NCBI GenBank assembly: GCA_015501585.1
Contig: JADNRY010000089.1
Coordinates: 124,001 to 188,000 of the forward strand
Origin: Rhodocollybia butyracea
Taxonomy: Eukaryota > Basidiomycota > Agaricomycetes > Agaricales > Omphalotaceae
Length of the DNA: 64,000 nucleotides
Direction of reading: 5' to 3'
Part shown: positions 48,568 to 60,979 of the stretch, in pieces
Position numbering within the stretch: the first letter of the stretch is position 1
How the letters are laid out: each line of letters starts with the position of its first letter
Notes under the pieces: generated by a model
Told to the model about the DNA's origin: nothing
Databases searched by the model: none
What the model saw: only the letters and a program-made list of their open reading frames with translations
Translations under genes and position numbers: made by a program

Positions 48568-49107
48568 AACAGTATCTTGAGTTTAGCGCGCGCTAAATGG
48601 CGTGTTGATCTCGATCACTCATGATGTCATTGTCATTTTTCTAGTCTGTAGACTTAAGAAAGACGACTTATGCCTCTTCAAGCTTCAAGCTTCAAAGCTT
48701 CAAGTACTCAGATCCAGACTGGCTCCCTTTGCACCCATCTTGGCACCAATTACAACCGGGCAGAATTGAGGCACGAGTCAAGCTACTGTAAAAACAGGTG
48801 CTATCTGTTAACAGACGATAGTCCTAATATCGATCTTCGTGCTTATGTGCCCGGCCCACATATGTACGCTGCATAAATTGAGTCTATTTCCTGGATCAAT
48901 AAGATGCGCCTTGCTATACGATACCTGCCAGCGCGCGCCCCAGTTCCTCAATGGGACCATGCCGGTTATCCTCCTCCTTGTACCTATGTATGCGCGGGAT
49001 CCGGCGGACCGCTTGATATAACTAAGCGCCCATTAACATGAGTCAAAAAAAAATGCCGGCGGCTAAATTTTGTTGCTCTTCCATCTCCTCAAAGTTCTAT
49101 CACAAAC
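48568..49107. other. Divergent spacer (zinc finger gene / LEU4)
   Basis: Includes a small repeat of CTTCAAG units (48675-48703). It presumably holds both promoters. A LEU3-like CCGG-N4-CCGG site was not seen. Confidence 0.4.
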
Positions 49108-51722
49108 ATGCCTATGCTGTGAGTTCTTCTAATTGTAGATAAACCGTTATCTAACACGATCATTACCAGATCTGAGCCCTCGAAGAAGTACAGGCCATAT
49201 ACGCCTCTAAATCTTCCAAACCGTCAATGGCCCTCGAAAACGTTCACGAAGGCACCTATATGGCTGTCTACTGACCTTCGTGACGGAAATCAAGCTCTTG
49301 TAAATCCCATGACCATTGAGCAAAAGACAACTTTCTTCAGAGAACTCGTGAAATCTAGTGTCAAGCAGATCGAAGTTGCATACCCTAGTGCAAGCGATAC
49401 TGAGTTTGCATTTGTACGGGGCTTGATTGAGAAAAATGAAATTCCAGATGATGTTTGGATCCAGGTTAGTTCTAGACATACTGGATATCAACGTCACTAA
49501 AACATGCGTTGCAGGTTCTGACTCCAGCTCGAGAAGATCTTATACGACGGACCATTGACTCTGTCGCTGGCACAAAACAAGCTATCTTGCACATGTATAA
49601 TGCTACTAGTCCTACTTTTCGCAGTGTCGTCTTTCGAAATTCCAAAGAGCAAACTATCGATCTTGCGGTAAAGCACACCAAACTGATTCGCCAGCTAACG
49701 GAGGAATGCACCACGAAACACGGAACAAAATTTATCTATGAATACAGTCCGGAGACCTTCACCCAGACTGAACCAGATTTTGCGATCGAGATTTGTGAGG
49801 CGGTGAAGAACGCCTGGGGGAAGGCTGGACTAGGTGACGAGCGGATTATATTCAATTTGCCATCGACAGTTGAGATCGCTCCCCCAAATCACTACGCTGA
49901 TCTGGTGAGTTCCGTATATGCTGCTTATGTGTTTCGGCTAATGGAGATTTAGATCGAAAACTTTTGCGATAAAATCTCCGAGAGAGAAAAGGTTATTGTC
50001 AGTTTACATCCACATAATGACCGAGGCAAGTCTTCCGTTTCTTCCACTTCAACCCCCCTAACTGTATTCCTTCCAGGCACTGGGATTGCCTCTGCAGAAC
50101 TCGGAGTCTTGGGGGGCGGTGACCGTATCGAAGGCTGCTTTTTCGGTAACGGTGAACGAACTGGCAACGTCGATCTTGTCAATCTCGCTCTCAATCTCTA
50201 CACCCAGGGTATTCCTCCCAACCTTGACTTTAGCGACCTACAGAATACCATCGACATCGTCACTGCCTGCAATGACCTTCCCGTTCCCGCACGATATCCC
50301 TACGCGGGGGAATTGGTTTTTACCGCGTTCTCTGGCTCACATCAAGACGCTATCAAGAAGGGCTTTGAGGCCCAACGCCTGCGGCACGAGGAATGCATAG
50401 CAAAGGGAGAGCCTCAGTTTTGGGATATGCCATACCTACCCATAGACCCAGCTGATTTGGGCCAGACGTATGAAGCCTTGATCAGAGTCAACTCGCAATC
50501 AGGCAAGGGCGGTATCGCATATCTGCTCAAGGAACACTTGCATCTCGATCTTCCAAGGAAGATGCAGGTTGCATTCTATCAAGTTGTCCAGGCGGTTTCG
50601 GATCGCGAAGCGAGAGAGATGACAGTGGACGATATCACATCCGCTTTTAGAAGCGCATACCACTATGGCTCAGCGTACAAAGGCCGTCTTTCCTTGCGTA
50701 GCTTCAAAATATCTCCTATCAATGACGAAAAGTCAAGAGCGACGGGAGACACTGAATCTGGTGAGGACGATGATATTCGGCGTCGTTTCGACGGTACAGT
50801 CTCCGTCGATGGAGGATATCGTGTTATTCGCGGACAGGGTAACGGACCTTTGTCTGCCTTGCTCGATGCTCTTCGAACACATCTCGCTCTGGATTTTGCC
50901 ATCCGCGAATACTCTGAACATACCATAAACGACGCGGATGAAGGCGAAAACGCGCGCGCGGCCTCTTATGTAGAGATTGTCCCAGCACAGAACCGCAAGA
51001 CGACTTCAACCAGCCAATCGTGGTGGGGTGTTGGTGTTGACTCAGACATCGCGCGGAGTGGTCTCAGAGCAGTGTTGAGCGCCGTGAATAGTGCAATCGG
51101 TGACGGACTGGAGCTTCCAGAGCTCAATATCTCTCCTGGATTCGACTCGAAATCCGCACAGGAAGACGTTGCAAGTGTTATTGTCAGCCAGCTCGGCCTC
51201 GAACTTCCACGGAGGTTCCAGACGGCCTTTTTCGAAGTCCTCCAAAGAAAGGCGCTGGAAATTGGAAACGAGATTTCAGTAGATGGCGTCACTGAGTTGT
51301 TCAAAAACACGTATAACTACCAAAACGATAAAGCTCCTACGAAAGTGTGCATGAAGTCTTTCAAATTGGATCAGCTCGACGCTAACCGACGCGCTCTTTC
51401 TGGGTCCTTCGCCTTCTTCGGAGGCGCTCCACGTTCCATATCTGGTTCTGGGAACGGTCCTTTATCTTCTCTTCTTAGCGCGCTGCACTCGCAAATCGCT
51501 GGTACTCTTTCAATAAGAGATTACTGGGAACACTCCATCGGAGAAGGAAGTGAAGTGAGGGCGGCGAGTTATGTGGATTTAATGTATGAAGTTGAGGGAG
51601 AGTCGTCCAAAAAAGTGAAATCGAGTGCATGGGGTGTGGCCACCGACACGGATATTACTGCTTCTGGTGTGAAAGCGGTGCTAAACGCAGTGAACGATCT
51701 GGATGTTGTTCTAAAAAACTGA
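49108..51722 (+). CDS. LEU4: 2-isopropylmalate synthase with two LeuA regulatory domains
   Basis: First committed step of leucine synthesis (acetyl-CoA + 2-ketoisovalerate). Exons 49108-49118, 49170-49464, 49515-49904, 49953-50025, 50077-51722, about 800 aa. It starts [20 protein letters not shown] without a clear presequence. Catalytic landmarks: [61 protein letters not shown]. The linker to the regulatory part is [18 protein letters not shown]. Two LeuA-type modules follow: [17 protein letters not shown]...AASYVEI...[14 protein letters not shown], and [17 protein letters not shown]...AASYVDL...[14 protein letters not shown]. Yeast-type enzymes of about 620 aa have only one. Intron 4 (50026-50076) starts GCAAGT; the conserved HNDRGTG forces this GC-AG splice. 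Leucine feedback control is expected through these modules. Confidence 0.95.
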
Positions 51723-52660
51723 TATGTATGTTGTACAATAGACTAAAAGCTACCTACGTAGCAATTATACTTCAACTTTGACTCTGTCGGTTGTCCGATG
51801 GTTGCCAAGCGCTTTACGGTAGTGCACTCTTACGAGCAGAGTAATCAAGAAGGAAAAAAGGCTATGTTGCCATTTTCTTCCTGGTCCAAGTGAATAGTGT
51901 TTTCCTCCGAGTCAGATTCGCACATTACTAGTACTATCACGAAGAAGACTGAACACACTGCAGGCTACAAATCGTTAACGTTAGGATACTACCTTGCATG
52001 GCATGTGTAGATGTCCTCCTTGATCAGAGAAACTTGAACACACATAAGAGTGAATTCGACCTCACAAAACATTCGCGCCCGTTACAGAACGCAGACGAGA
52101 ACTTGCAGAGATTATTTAAAGACAGTCAGCACTGCATGTCACTGCATGTCTGCACACCCTCTTATCTCCAAGCCTCCATTTGCTGCTACGCCGTCTACCG
52201 CTCCGCGAGTGTGTAGCATATGGTACAGCTAAAGCGAGGTCGCGCGCAGTGATAGGTCGGGCAAAAAATCCGTCGATACCGTCAGCGTAAAATCCCCATC
52301 AGGACATAAATCGCTCAAGGTGGTTGGCTTTGAGCGTGTCGATGACGACTGTATAGTCGGATGGATCAGAACATTCGATATTCGTGGACATCACGAATAC
52401 GACTGCTGCGAGAACCTGATCTTGCTCCAATTGGAAGAACGTATAGACCCCAGCCGATGGTCGTGGAGGCTTACAGTACTCTACGCCGAGTTCCGTTCCT
52501 TCCCTTATAAACTTCTTTCCTTCCTTCCTTCCCAAGTCCGCGCTACACCGTCGTAGAGCGTAGTAGAAGTAGATTTTGATAGTACTTTTGAATGATATCT
52601 TCACCCCATCATATCACGTCTCAAAACGAGGGTCCATTAAGTCGGTCCATACAATAAAAC
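51723..52660. other. Convergent spacer
   Basis: Between the 3' ends of LEU4 and the EH-domain gene. A tandem CACTGCATGT pair (52131-52150) and short frames only. Confidence 0.4.
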
Positions 52661-54235
52661 TCATAACAGCAAATCCGCTTCATCCTGTCCCAAATCCAAT
52701 TTCTCCATCCCCGGCACTATTCCTGTACCCATTATGGGCTTGCGCACAGGTAACGGCGGTGGTACCGGTGACGGGACGGCTGGTAGAGGCGATTTCGTCG
52801 ACATGCTTGTTGTCGGTGGAATCAATGGTATGGGAGGTGCGGGTCCAGGGGTCCGCCGAAGACTTCCCATAGAGGGCACGCTTTTCAGACTCCCGTGTGA
52901 GGAAGGTGTACTAGCTGTACTCGGTCTTCGTTGAATATCCGCGGGTCTCTTTGCCCTTCCAATTCTTTCCAGTTCTTCTCTCCGCAGCTCGGCATCGATC
53001 CGCCACATTCCTCGCACGAATGCCTCTCGGTCAAGATAGCCGCCAGGAAGAGGATCTGATTCGAGCCTGGGGAAAATAAGCGGTTGGTCAAGAAGCAGAA
53101 GACATACTTACCAAATCGCGCGTAGTCTTTTTTTGCTTAGCTGTGACTTTGACCATATGACACGTACAATGGGACCAGGTAATTGGCTGAAATGATTTGC
53201 ATCTCCCGACTTTTCGTTGCTATCGTCCGTTGTAATCAAGTCAATCGAGAGACCTCGCCATCCCTTGCGCGGTAAGGACGTAGCAGCAGAGGGTGAAAGG
53301 AGAGCAGGTTTGGAGGAGGAGTTGGATGCAGAGCTCGCTATGAGGTTCAAATTGGCAAGATTTGCATCGAAGACGGCTTCATACCGTTTCCGTGCAAGGG
53401 AAGGGATAGGTGTTTTGCGGGCGAGAGCTGAGGTGATTGTACCCGTGGAAGTGGGAGAAGGGGCAGGAGAAGACGACGAGGAAGCGGAAATTTTCAGCGT
53501 GGGTGCTTTGAGGGATGGTTTAGGCGGAGGTGGTGGTTTGGGTTTATACTGCTGATAGGGTGGATAGCCATTATGTATTGATCCACTAGTTACAGAACTC
53601 GTATTACTGGTTAAGCTGAGGATCGAGGATCGATCTGAACTGGAAGAAGAAATTCTGTTGGTATCTGGTGGGGGTGGTGCTGGTCTTCGTGCGTTGGAAG
53701 CAGAAGCGGCCCTGGGAAGAGGCACAGGCGGAGGGTTTTGTAATTTAGTCACAGATGTGGTTACAGCACTCTGAGGACGTGGCGGACTTGGCGGTAAACT
53801 CCTTTTCTGGTTCCAGTCCGTCGTTAAGCGAGCTACAGCGCCTGGACTACCAAACGAAGTAGTAGAGTTTAGGTCTTCATAGGACTCTGATTCAAGGGAA
53901 GCTGCGTCAAAATCTTTGTGTTCATCTATGGATATCGATTCCGACGACAGCGAGACAGAATGGAACGACGAGACCGATGAAGCTGGTGCATGTTTTCTCG
54001 ATGGCAATGGCGGGGCCAGCGAGGTAGGCGTCAATGTAGTCGGTACATTAACCCAGTCTTCTTCATGTTCTCCGTCGTCGTCTATAATCAACTTTGATCG
54101 TTTTTCGCTGTCCCAACCATTCTCCCAACTGCTTCCACTCGATGAACTGGCAGAGCTGTCTGTTCGAGATTGTGATTCGAAGGCTTTTATACGGGAAAGA
54201 ACAGATGGTCTTTCCGGTAGAACCTCGTCTGGCAT
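52661..54235 (-). CDS. EH-domain protein, Irs4/Tax4-like
   Basis: Adaptor-type protein whose yeast relatives Irs4/Tax4 influence PI(4,5)P2 turnover and autophagy. The N-terminal 250 residues are Ser/Pro-rich with proline runs (ARRPAPPPPDTN, KPKPPPPPKPSLK) that could bind SH3 or WW domains. The C-terminal half holds the EH domain: KRYEAVFDANL, GWRGLSIDLITT, LPGPIVRVIWSKSQLSKKRL, an intron after LRAIW (about 53018-53107), then LESDPLPGGYLDREAFVRGM and WRIDAELRREELERIG. After it comes another Ser/Pro tail ending KLDLGQDEADLLL. I chose ATG 54235 (MPDEVLPERPSVLSRI). An in-frame upstream Met at 54271 is also possible. Confidence 0.8.
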
Positions 54236-54945
54236 GTCGAATCTAAAGTTAAGTGGTGTGTAAAAATGCAATTGCTGTCACCGGTGTCACAATATGCGTC
54301 GGCCCGCACCTCCGAATCGCATCCACAAGGACAGCCCAAGACGTACATTGACATCAGATAGTACGACCATTCCGTTTGCATGAAGACGATATATGGTGAG
54401 AAGAGGGTTACCGGAGAAAGTGTCGCTTGAACGTGTTGCTGATATAAATCAGCTTGAAGGATAATCAAGAGTTTGAAAGTTACCGTCAGAGCGCTAGCGC
54501 TTTTTCGTGACAAAAATCCATGGTTGATCAATCAAACAGAAGTGGAACTTTCAACGGATTCATATATACAAAGTGTCCGACATGAAAGAAAAACTTGCCA
54601 GTTGCCAGCGCCCCACATCGGAGAAATAGTCGGAGAGGTGGCTGAGAAATAGAGCTGATAAGGACAGGTTCCTTCAACCACATTCAGAGAGAAAAGGCCC
54701 CAAGGAGCGTGACGCGTTATAATGGTTCTCGAAGCTGGTCCTGCAGTGGAGCAAGTAATTACGTCAGGTGACCGCAGTTTCTACTATATCAACCGTGACA
54801 TGATAATGATTGTCTTTTATTCCTGTCTTTTACAGCTACCACTGCTCAGCGTTGTTTTTTTTGTTTTCGATTCAGTTCCAAGATAACCTTGTGAGTGTCT
54901 TGATCTGTTGTTCACGCAAGGATTTAAAATTATGTTTCAGAGTCA
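54236..54945. other. Divergent spacer (EH-domain gene / F-box gene)
   Basis: No coding support except a possible in-frame upstream extension of the EH gene. Promoters of both genes expected here. Confidence 0.4.
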
Positions 54946-56895
54946 ATGGCGACCATTCCGACCATTCGGTCACCGTTAGAGTTCTCAAAACCCCAGCTGA
55001 AGAAACTATGCTTGCAAGCCAGTCGTGGGCACCCTCGAGCATATGAAGTTCTCAGCCAAATCGACGATGAACTATCCGAATACAACTCCCAAATGTCTGC
55101 TCTAGATACTCAAATTGTGCTACTGACATTCCAGCGTAACCAGCACAACAAGTACACGACAGTCTCTCCAGGTATAGAAACTGGTATCGCCTCTGAAATC
55201 TCTGCTCTCCAAATCCATATCGAAATTCTTTCTTCGCATCGCGGGGTGTCGTATGAACACAAACGAATTATTTCTTCTTTCCTCTCTCCATTGAATCGAC
55301 TTCTTCCCAATGAGATCTTGATCAAGATACTCGTACTTGCATGCGATGAGCATGACGTTGCACGCGACCTGGCGCCACTTGGGCTTGCCAGCATCTGCCA
55401 CAGGTGGCGCGAAGTGGTCCTGACTAGCACCGAACTATGGTCTAGCTTCAAAATCACTGTATCCACCACATATCAGGTACCTATGCGATTCAATGACCCC
55501 ATGCGAAGGGATGCACTTCTGGAGATCGAACGATTAGAAATGCGTCTGGAGAAACGCATAAACGTCTATCTAGAAAGATCGGGAGGACATCTTCTCAACC
55601 TGCACGTCATCGATGACAACCTCAAAACACCAGATACCAAGATTCGACTGTGTGCTTTGTTAACAAAGCTCATACGGTGCAGTGAACGCTGGAGATGTCT
55701 GACCCTAGAGGCTAAATCGTTTACGACGGCTGATTTAGCATGTCTATGTGACATACCCCTCCCGTCTCTTGAAACTTTAAAGTTAACCCTGAACAACAGT
55801 TCCTTAAATCGCTTGCCATTGTCGTGGCTTACTTTTACTTCGAACAACCTGCGCACAATCACCACGAACTTATGCCTACCTTTTAACAGCAGCAGTGGAA
55901 CTTCATCCCATAGGTCTCTTTCTTCTCGAGAACAAATCACCCGTTTGACTTTTGGAGTTGAACCCAATGTCGCTGAATTAACTGATCCCGGAATACTGGG
56001 CTCGTTTCCCAATCTCCAACATCTTGGACTAACATGTACATCACGCAGAACTGGAGTTATTCACGCTGCAGTTGGCAGTGTGCGTAACTACTCCGTTTCC
56101 TCTTTAGAGATAAACCTATGGACTTTGGGGGATCACTCCATACCTCACCAGCCCGATCTGCTTGACATTGCGATGGACACTTTTACAGCGCCCAATCTCT
56201 CCAAATTAACTGTCAAAGCTGTAGAGCCTAGAATAAACTTTACGGATTTGGGTTTGCCTTTCCACTACTCCTTCTGCCACATCCGTGACTTTATTCATCG
56301 CTCTGAGTGCGCTTTGACAGCGCTGGAACTTGTGGGTCTGAGTGTATCGGACCAGTGTGTCGTAGATTTGCTACAGCATCTCCATTCGCTTGTCGAACTG
56401 AGACTGGAAGATCCAGTCGAGAACCACGGGCCCGTCGTTGCGCATCCAATAACTGAACGCCTACTTGTAAGTCTCCACGCTCGGCACCCACGTTCTCTCT
56501 CCCCCGGTGAACTCCTGGTTCCTCAACTCAAGTCGCTGACTCTATGTTCTAAACGAACCCACGCCTTCGCTTCTGGCATTCCACTGTTTGTCACCACTGT
56601 ATTATCGCGATGGAAGTTGGGTGCGGTACGCCCAAATGTATCCTGTTTGCGCTTCGTTCAGCTACAACTAGGAAATCCAAAGTGGAACGATCCATCATTA
56701 GTGATCTTAAAGGAACCAGATATGCGCGTGGAGATTTTGGATGTCCAGCCCAAGGAATGCTGTTATCTGCGAATCTCCCACCGGGACCAAGTGATTCCCA
56801 GAGAGACGTTCGTTGACAATGTCCTCTATCGTTGGAAGAACTTTGATTTTGGAATTTTGTACGGTGGAGCACTTAGCCGAAATGAAGAATTGTAA
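54946..56895 (+). CDS. F-box protein with leucine-rich C-terminus
   Basis: Single-exon gene, 649 aa. The first 110 residues include a helical segment (LSEYNSQMSALDTQIVLLTF), often found before the F-box in agaricomycete families. The F-box follows (about residues 113-165): SPLNRLLPNEILIKILVLAC, then LASICHRWREVVLTSTELWS. The rest has irregular Leu-rich repeats (LPSLETLKLTLNNSSLNRLP, FPNLQHLGLTC, LTALELVGLSV, LHSLVELRLEDP), which would select targets for an SCF ubiquitin ligase. Such proteins form large, variable families in basidiomycetes, so the partner cannot be guessed. The lack of introns is usual for this family. The frame is intact. Confidence 0.8.
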   Translation: MATIPTIRSPLEFSKPQLKKLCLQASRGHPRAYEVLSQIDDELSEYNSQMSALDTQIVLLTFQRNQHNKYTTVSPGIETGIASEISALQIHIEILSSHRGVSYEHKRIISSFLSPLNRLLPNEILIKILVLACDEHDVARDLAPLGLASICHRWREVVLTSTELWSSFKITVSTTYQVPMRFNDPMRRDALLEIERLEMRLEKRINVYLERSGGHLLNLHVIDDNLKTPDTKIRLCALLTKLIRCSERWRCLTLEAKSFTTADLACLCDIPLPSLETLKLTLNNSSLNRLPLSWLTFTSNNLRTITTNLCLPFNSSSGTSSHRSLSSREQITRLTFGVEPNVAELTDPGILGSFPNLQHLGLTCTSRRTGVIHAAVGSVRNYSVSSLEINLWTLGDHSIPHQPDLLDIAMDTFTAPNLSKLTVKAVEPRINFTDLGLPFHYSFCHIRDFIHRSECALTALELVGLSVSDQCVVDLLQHLHSLVELRLEDPVENHGPVVAHPITERLLVSLHARHPRSLSPGELLVPQLKSLTLCSKRTHAFASGIPLFVTTVLSRWKLGAVRPNVSCLRFVQLQLGNPKWNDPSLVILKEPDMRVEILDVQPKECCYLRISHRDQVIPRETFVDNVLYRWKNFDFGILYGGALSRNEEL

Positions 56896-58355
56896 TCTGT
56901 GGTATTTGTCTTTGTACTTGTAAACCATCTACCATCATCTATCCCCGACTCTGACCGAAGGGAAGAGAGGGTCTTGTGAACCTCGTTTCTTATCTGATCC
57001 TTCAGATTTCTGCTATGACGCAATACTTCGCCACACTGATTGAATGATGCTCTTTGGCGATAACGTTTTCACAGGTTTCGACCACTACAACTCTATCGCC
57101 ATACGTATCATCATATCCACTTCTGCCGCCGTATCTTGTTTCTAGGACCACTTTTACCATTACACTTCCGCTGCCACATCTTGTTTCTAGGACCACTTTT
57201 ACTGTTACCTCTGCCACCATATCTTGTTTCTAGGATCACTTTTGCTGTTATGAATGCTATGTATACAGTACAGTATGAGAGATTTTTCTCAGTGAAAAGA
57301 CGATCCTGGGCCATCATACCAATGCTGTTGAATTCGCTTCCTTTTTCTATGTTTACAGTGCTTCCTCAGATGATTGGGAAGAGGTTTAAAACTCGGAAGG
57401 CTGCTATATGTTTGATATGCTTGCAAATGTGGTGAATTTGTTGATATTGAAGATGATAATATGTTTGAGCATGTTGGCCCAGGCTATAGGCAAGTATTCG
57501 GCTCCGCATTGGCTTCTGAGATGATGCAAGTTGATTCAGAATTCTGGTGGAGTTGATCATGTACTTCTTCGGAAGAGTGTTTTGAAAAAGGTTGAAGGTG
57601 TGTTTCATTGCACAGATGAGGATGATGTATCACAGATGGTGAATGTGTTACTCCACTTGTAGCTTGAAGACATTTCTGTTGATCAACCCAAACTCATCTG
57701 TACATCGTGTAAGTGTTCAAGTTCTTTTGACCTACCGCGATAACTGTAAATCAAGGTGGACATAAACACGTCAAGCTATTCACCTCTGACAAAATTCAAA
57801 CTGTAGTTTCATTCCTCAATCATTAATGTAGTACCATTTTTTGTAATGATAACCAACGCTTTCGCCTCTACATTGAAAAACTAATAATACAATAACACCA
57901 TAACATATATGAGCACATGAAATAATTAGCTTATGAAAACACTGGTACAAAACACCAACACTTCACGCGCACGCCCAACTGCTACCGACCACTTACTTAC
58001 AGCAAAGAAAGCAGTCCATCATTCAACCACAACACTGAGCATTATCCTCCACTTCTACAACTAATAACCAAAGGAGAAAGTCTGGTTCGGACCCGATCTC
58101 AGAGTCGGGGACTTGCCGTGCTTCACACGGCGTTACAGATTGTATTATTTAACTGTATCAAGATGTATAAATGAACGATTAGCAGGGATAACTTACAGAA
58201 AGCAGCTTTTCTGTCGTGAGCATTGACGCTGCCATCCGGATGAAGGTCCGAACATGGTCCGACCGGTAACAAACAATCACATGTGATCCTGAAAGCGCCC
58301 ATGGCTTTAAACGATTCCTGGTTTCCTCCTCTCCCATTCTACCCGTTCTCTTACA
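56896..58355. other. Gene-poor spacer
   Basis: Contains the 45 bp tandem repeat at 57118-57250 and an overlapping plus frame (57136-57435). From 57440 to 58300 it is AT-rich without recognisable genes. Part of 57918-58355 is probably the promoter and leader of the acyl-CoA dehydrogenase. Confidence 0.4.
57118..57250. repeat. Three tandem copies of a 45 bp unit
   Basis: Each unit contains ATCTTGTTTCTAGGACC (third unit ATC instead of ACC) followed by ACTTTTACYRTTAC and TCYGCYRCC. The unit length is a multiple of three, so all six frames behave alike through it. Confidence 0.75.
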
Positions 58356-60038
58356 ATGTTTAGAAACTCAATCACCCGCTCACTTGCCCCAAGTACTCGG
58401 TCTCTTCGAGCTCAAGCCCAATGGTCGATAGTTCGGTAAGCAAAGGTTCCTAACTCCTCCTGGGTCCAATCTCATTCCACCCAGGCCATTCTCCGCGTCG
58501 ACATCTCGCTTGAACTCAGACTACAGTGAGTCCGGGTTCAAGCCTCTGGATATGTTTACGGAGGAGGAAGAGATGATTCGAGAGACTGGTGCGCGTTATA
58601 ACAACAATTCGAGTTGAATTAGCACTTATCCAGCTCCATAATAGTCCAACGATTCGCCAACGAAGTGATCCAACCCAAAGTCCGCGAAATGGACGAGAAT
58701 GAGCAGATGGATCCGGTGATCATAAAGGGACTTTTTGAGCAAGGGGTACGTATTCCTCCTACCTATCTTTATTGATATCAACTTCTAAGCTACTATCAGC
58801 TGATGGGCATCGAAACTTCCGCTGCGCATGGCGGCTCCGAATCCTCTTTCACCTCTGCCATAATCGCAATCGAAGAACTCGCAAAAGTCGACCCCTCCGT
58901 CTCTGTCCTCTGTGATGTCCACAATACGCTCGTAAATACTGTTCTGCGAAAGTACGCGACTGAAGCGCAGAAAGCAAAGTGGTTGCCATTGCTGGCTACG
59001 GAACAGGCAAGTGCTTACATTAATCAATGCTGGTTGTCCCATACTGATGATTGCAACAGCTCGGGTCCTTTTGTCTATCAGAACCCGCTTCGGGCTCAGA
59101 TGCATTTGCATTGCAGACGAGGGCCAAAAAGGTTGGAGACGATTGGGTATTGAACGGGACAAAGATGTGGATTACCAATTCGTACGAGGCTGATATATTT
59201 TTGATCTTTGCTAATGTGCGTTGTCTCTCGCATCCCACATTATCGTTCTGCTTGCGTGCTAACTTGCGCGTTGTTGTCCAGGTCGACCCATCCAAAGGTT
59301 ACAAAGGCATAACTTGCTTCCTTGCTACTAAAGATATGGGCATCCAAATCGCTAAGAAAGAACAGAAACTGGGCATCAGAGCGTCCTCGACTTGTACCCT
59401 TAATTTTGACGATCTCAAGGTAATTACTGTGTTCTTGCTTTTCTATCCTACCTCTTCGCTTTAATTTGTTATGACATGTGTTTCAGATTCCTTCGGAGAA
59501 TGTAATTGGCGGAGAGGGTAAAGGCTACAAGATTGCTATTGAAATACTGAATGAAGGTACGTCACCTTCATTCACTCTCTTCCATTGACCATTCCTAACA
59601 AGGTCCCTAGGACGAATCGGTATCGCTGCCCAAATGCTTGGCCTCGCCCGTGGTGCTTTTTCCCTCTCTGTCCCCTACACCTATACCCGTTCCCAATTCT
59701 CCCAACCCGTGGGCACATTCCAATCAATGGCCCATTCCTTCGCTTCAGCCGCAACCCGTATCGAAACAGCCAAACTTCTAACGTACAATGCAGCGCGCCG
59801 GAAAGAACATGGTCTCCCATTTGTCAAAGAAGCCGCGATGGCGAAATGGTGGTCGAGCAAGGTCGCGCAGGAGGTTAGTGGGGATGCGATCGAGTGGATG
59901 GGGGGAGTGGGCTTTACGAGGGAGACGGGAGCAGAGAAGTATTGGAGGGATTCGAAAATTGGGGCGATTTATGAAGGGACTAGCAATATACAGCTACAAA
60001 CGATTGCGAAGTTTATAAAGGAGGAGTATGGGTCGTAA
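58356..60038 (+). CDS. Acyl-CoA dehydrogenase, short/branched-chain type (ACADSB-like)
   Basis: FAD enzyme of mitochondrial branched-chain or short-chain acyl-CoA oxidation. The leader [20 protein letters not shown] is Arg/Ser-rich, fitting a presequence, and continues over an intron to [16 protein letters not shown]. Landmarks: [107 protein letters not shown], and [20 protein letters not shown], whose Glu is the expected catalytic base. Introns lie after V-R, after ETV, before LMGIET, after EQ, after ANV, after LK and after EILNEG. Some donors are weak by eye, but all joins restore conserved sequence. The gene ends EEYGS at 60038. Confidence 0.93.
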
Positions 60039-60979
60039 GTAGGTGTATCAGAGGAATAAACCTTGCAAGCCAGTTTGGATAACTTCGTTGTCCATAATGT
60101 ATCGCTCTCTCTCCTTAGCTTCAATTTCTCCTTCTCGCCAATATTCTCGTGTCGTTTATCTACATTCACGCAATCTGCGTCAGAAAATGCAATTCGAAAC
60201 TGGTAACCTGGACAGAGACAACGATTTGACACCGCTCTGACTTGTGAATGCATGGGGAGTTCCGTTTACACCTGGCCTGGATTTTCGATAATAGTTAGTA
60301 GCACTTTATTTTACAGCTGCTGGCACTTCTAGTTGAGCGCTATATTGAATCTCTTGTGAAAGGAAACAATTCTCGATGCTTACCCCTAAGTTTTTTGCTT
60401 TACAGAAGTGAATGTAGAGGCATGGCTCTTCCTTCTTCTAAGCCTTTCGAGTCTACAGTCTTCTTAGTTATAGATTAGTTAGAAGGTGCAACCTCACTAC
60501 CGTCGTTCTTACCCGATGGAACTTGATAGCCCAAAGCGCAAGTGGGCAGGACATTTCGCTCTGTCCTTGACCAAATTTTGTGCTTATACTCCACGTAAAT
60601 TTGCACCTAGGTAAGAACTTATTATAGGCTGGGTTGTCGACATTGGTTTCAACTTTCCTCATCTAAAAACCATAAGCCCTGGAGGTCAATGTTTTCTCAT
60701 TCAAGGCCGTCGCGACCGCAAAATTACCAAGTATCATACCGATGCCAAATGCAGAGAAGAGCCGGTCTACGTATCGCGAAAGCACATATTTCGATCAAGT
60801 ATTATCTTGACGTAGAGTTCCAATAACCAACGCCATTTACCCATACCAGCACTTGTTATTTAATTAATAGTTCGATCGATGCATAAACTCGGACAGAGGC
60901 AGAGCTAAAAAGCGTGCTCAACACAGTCAAACCAGAGGTCATTTATTTCTGTTCATCAAACTTATCTTTTCAAAGTGCT
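60039..60979. other. Convergent spacer
   Basis: Between the 3' ends of the acyl-CoA dehydrogenase and isoprenylcysteine methyltransferase genes. No coding support. Confidence 0.4.

Noticed and set aside
53217..54263. Plus-strand frames of 112-115 codons across the EH-domain gene
   Set aside because: They are antisense to Ser/Pro-rich coding sequence, which keeps the opposite strand free of stops.
58081..58145. GGTTCGGACCC with neighbouring GC-rich inverted pieces, tRNA-like at first sight
   Set aside because: It cannot be folded into acceptor, D and anticodon arms of proper length on either strand.
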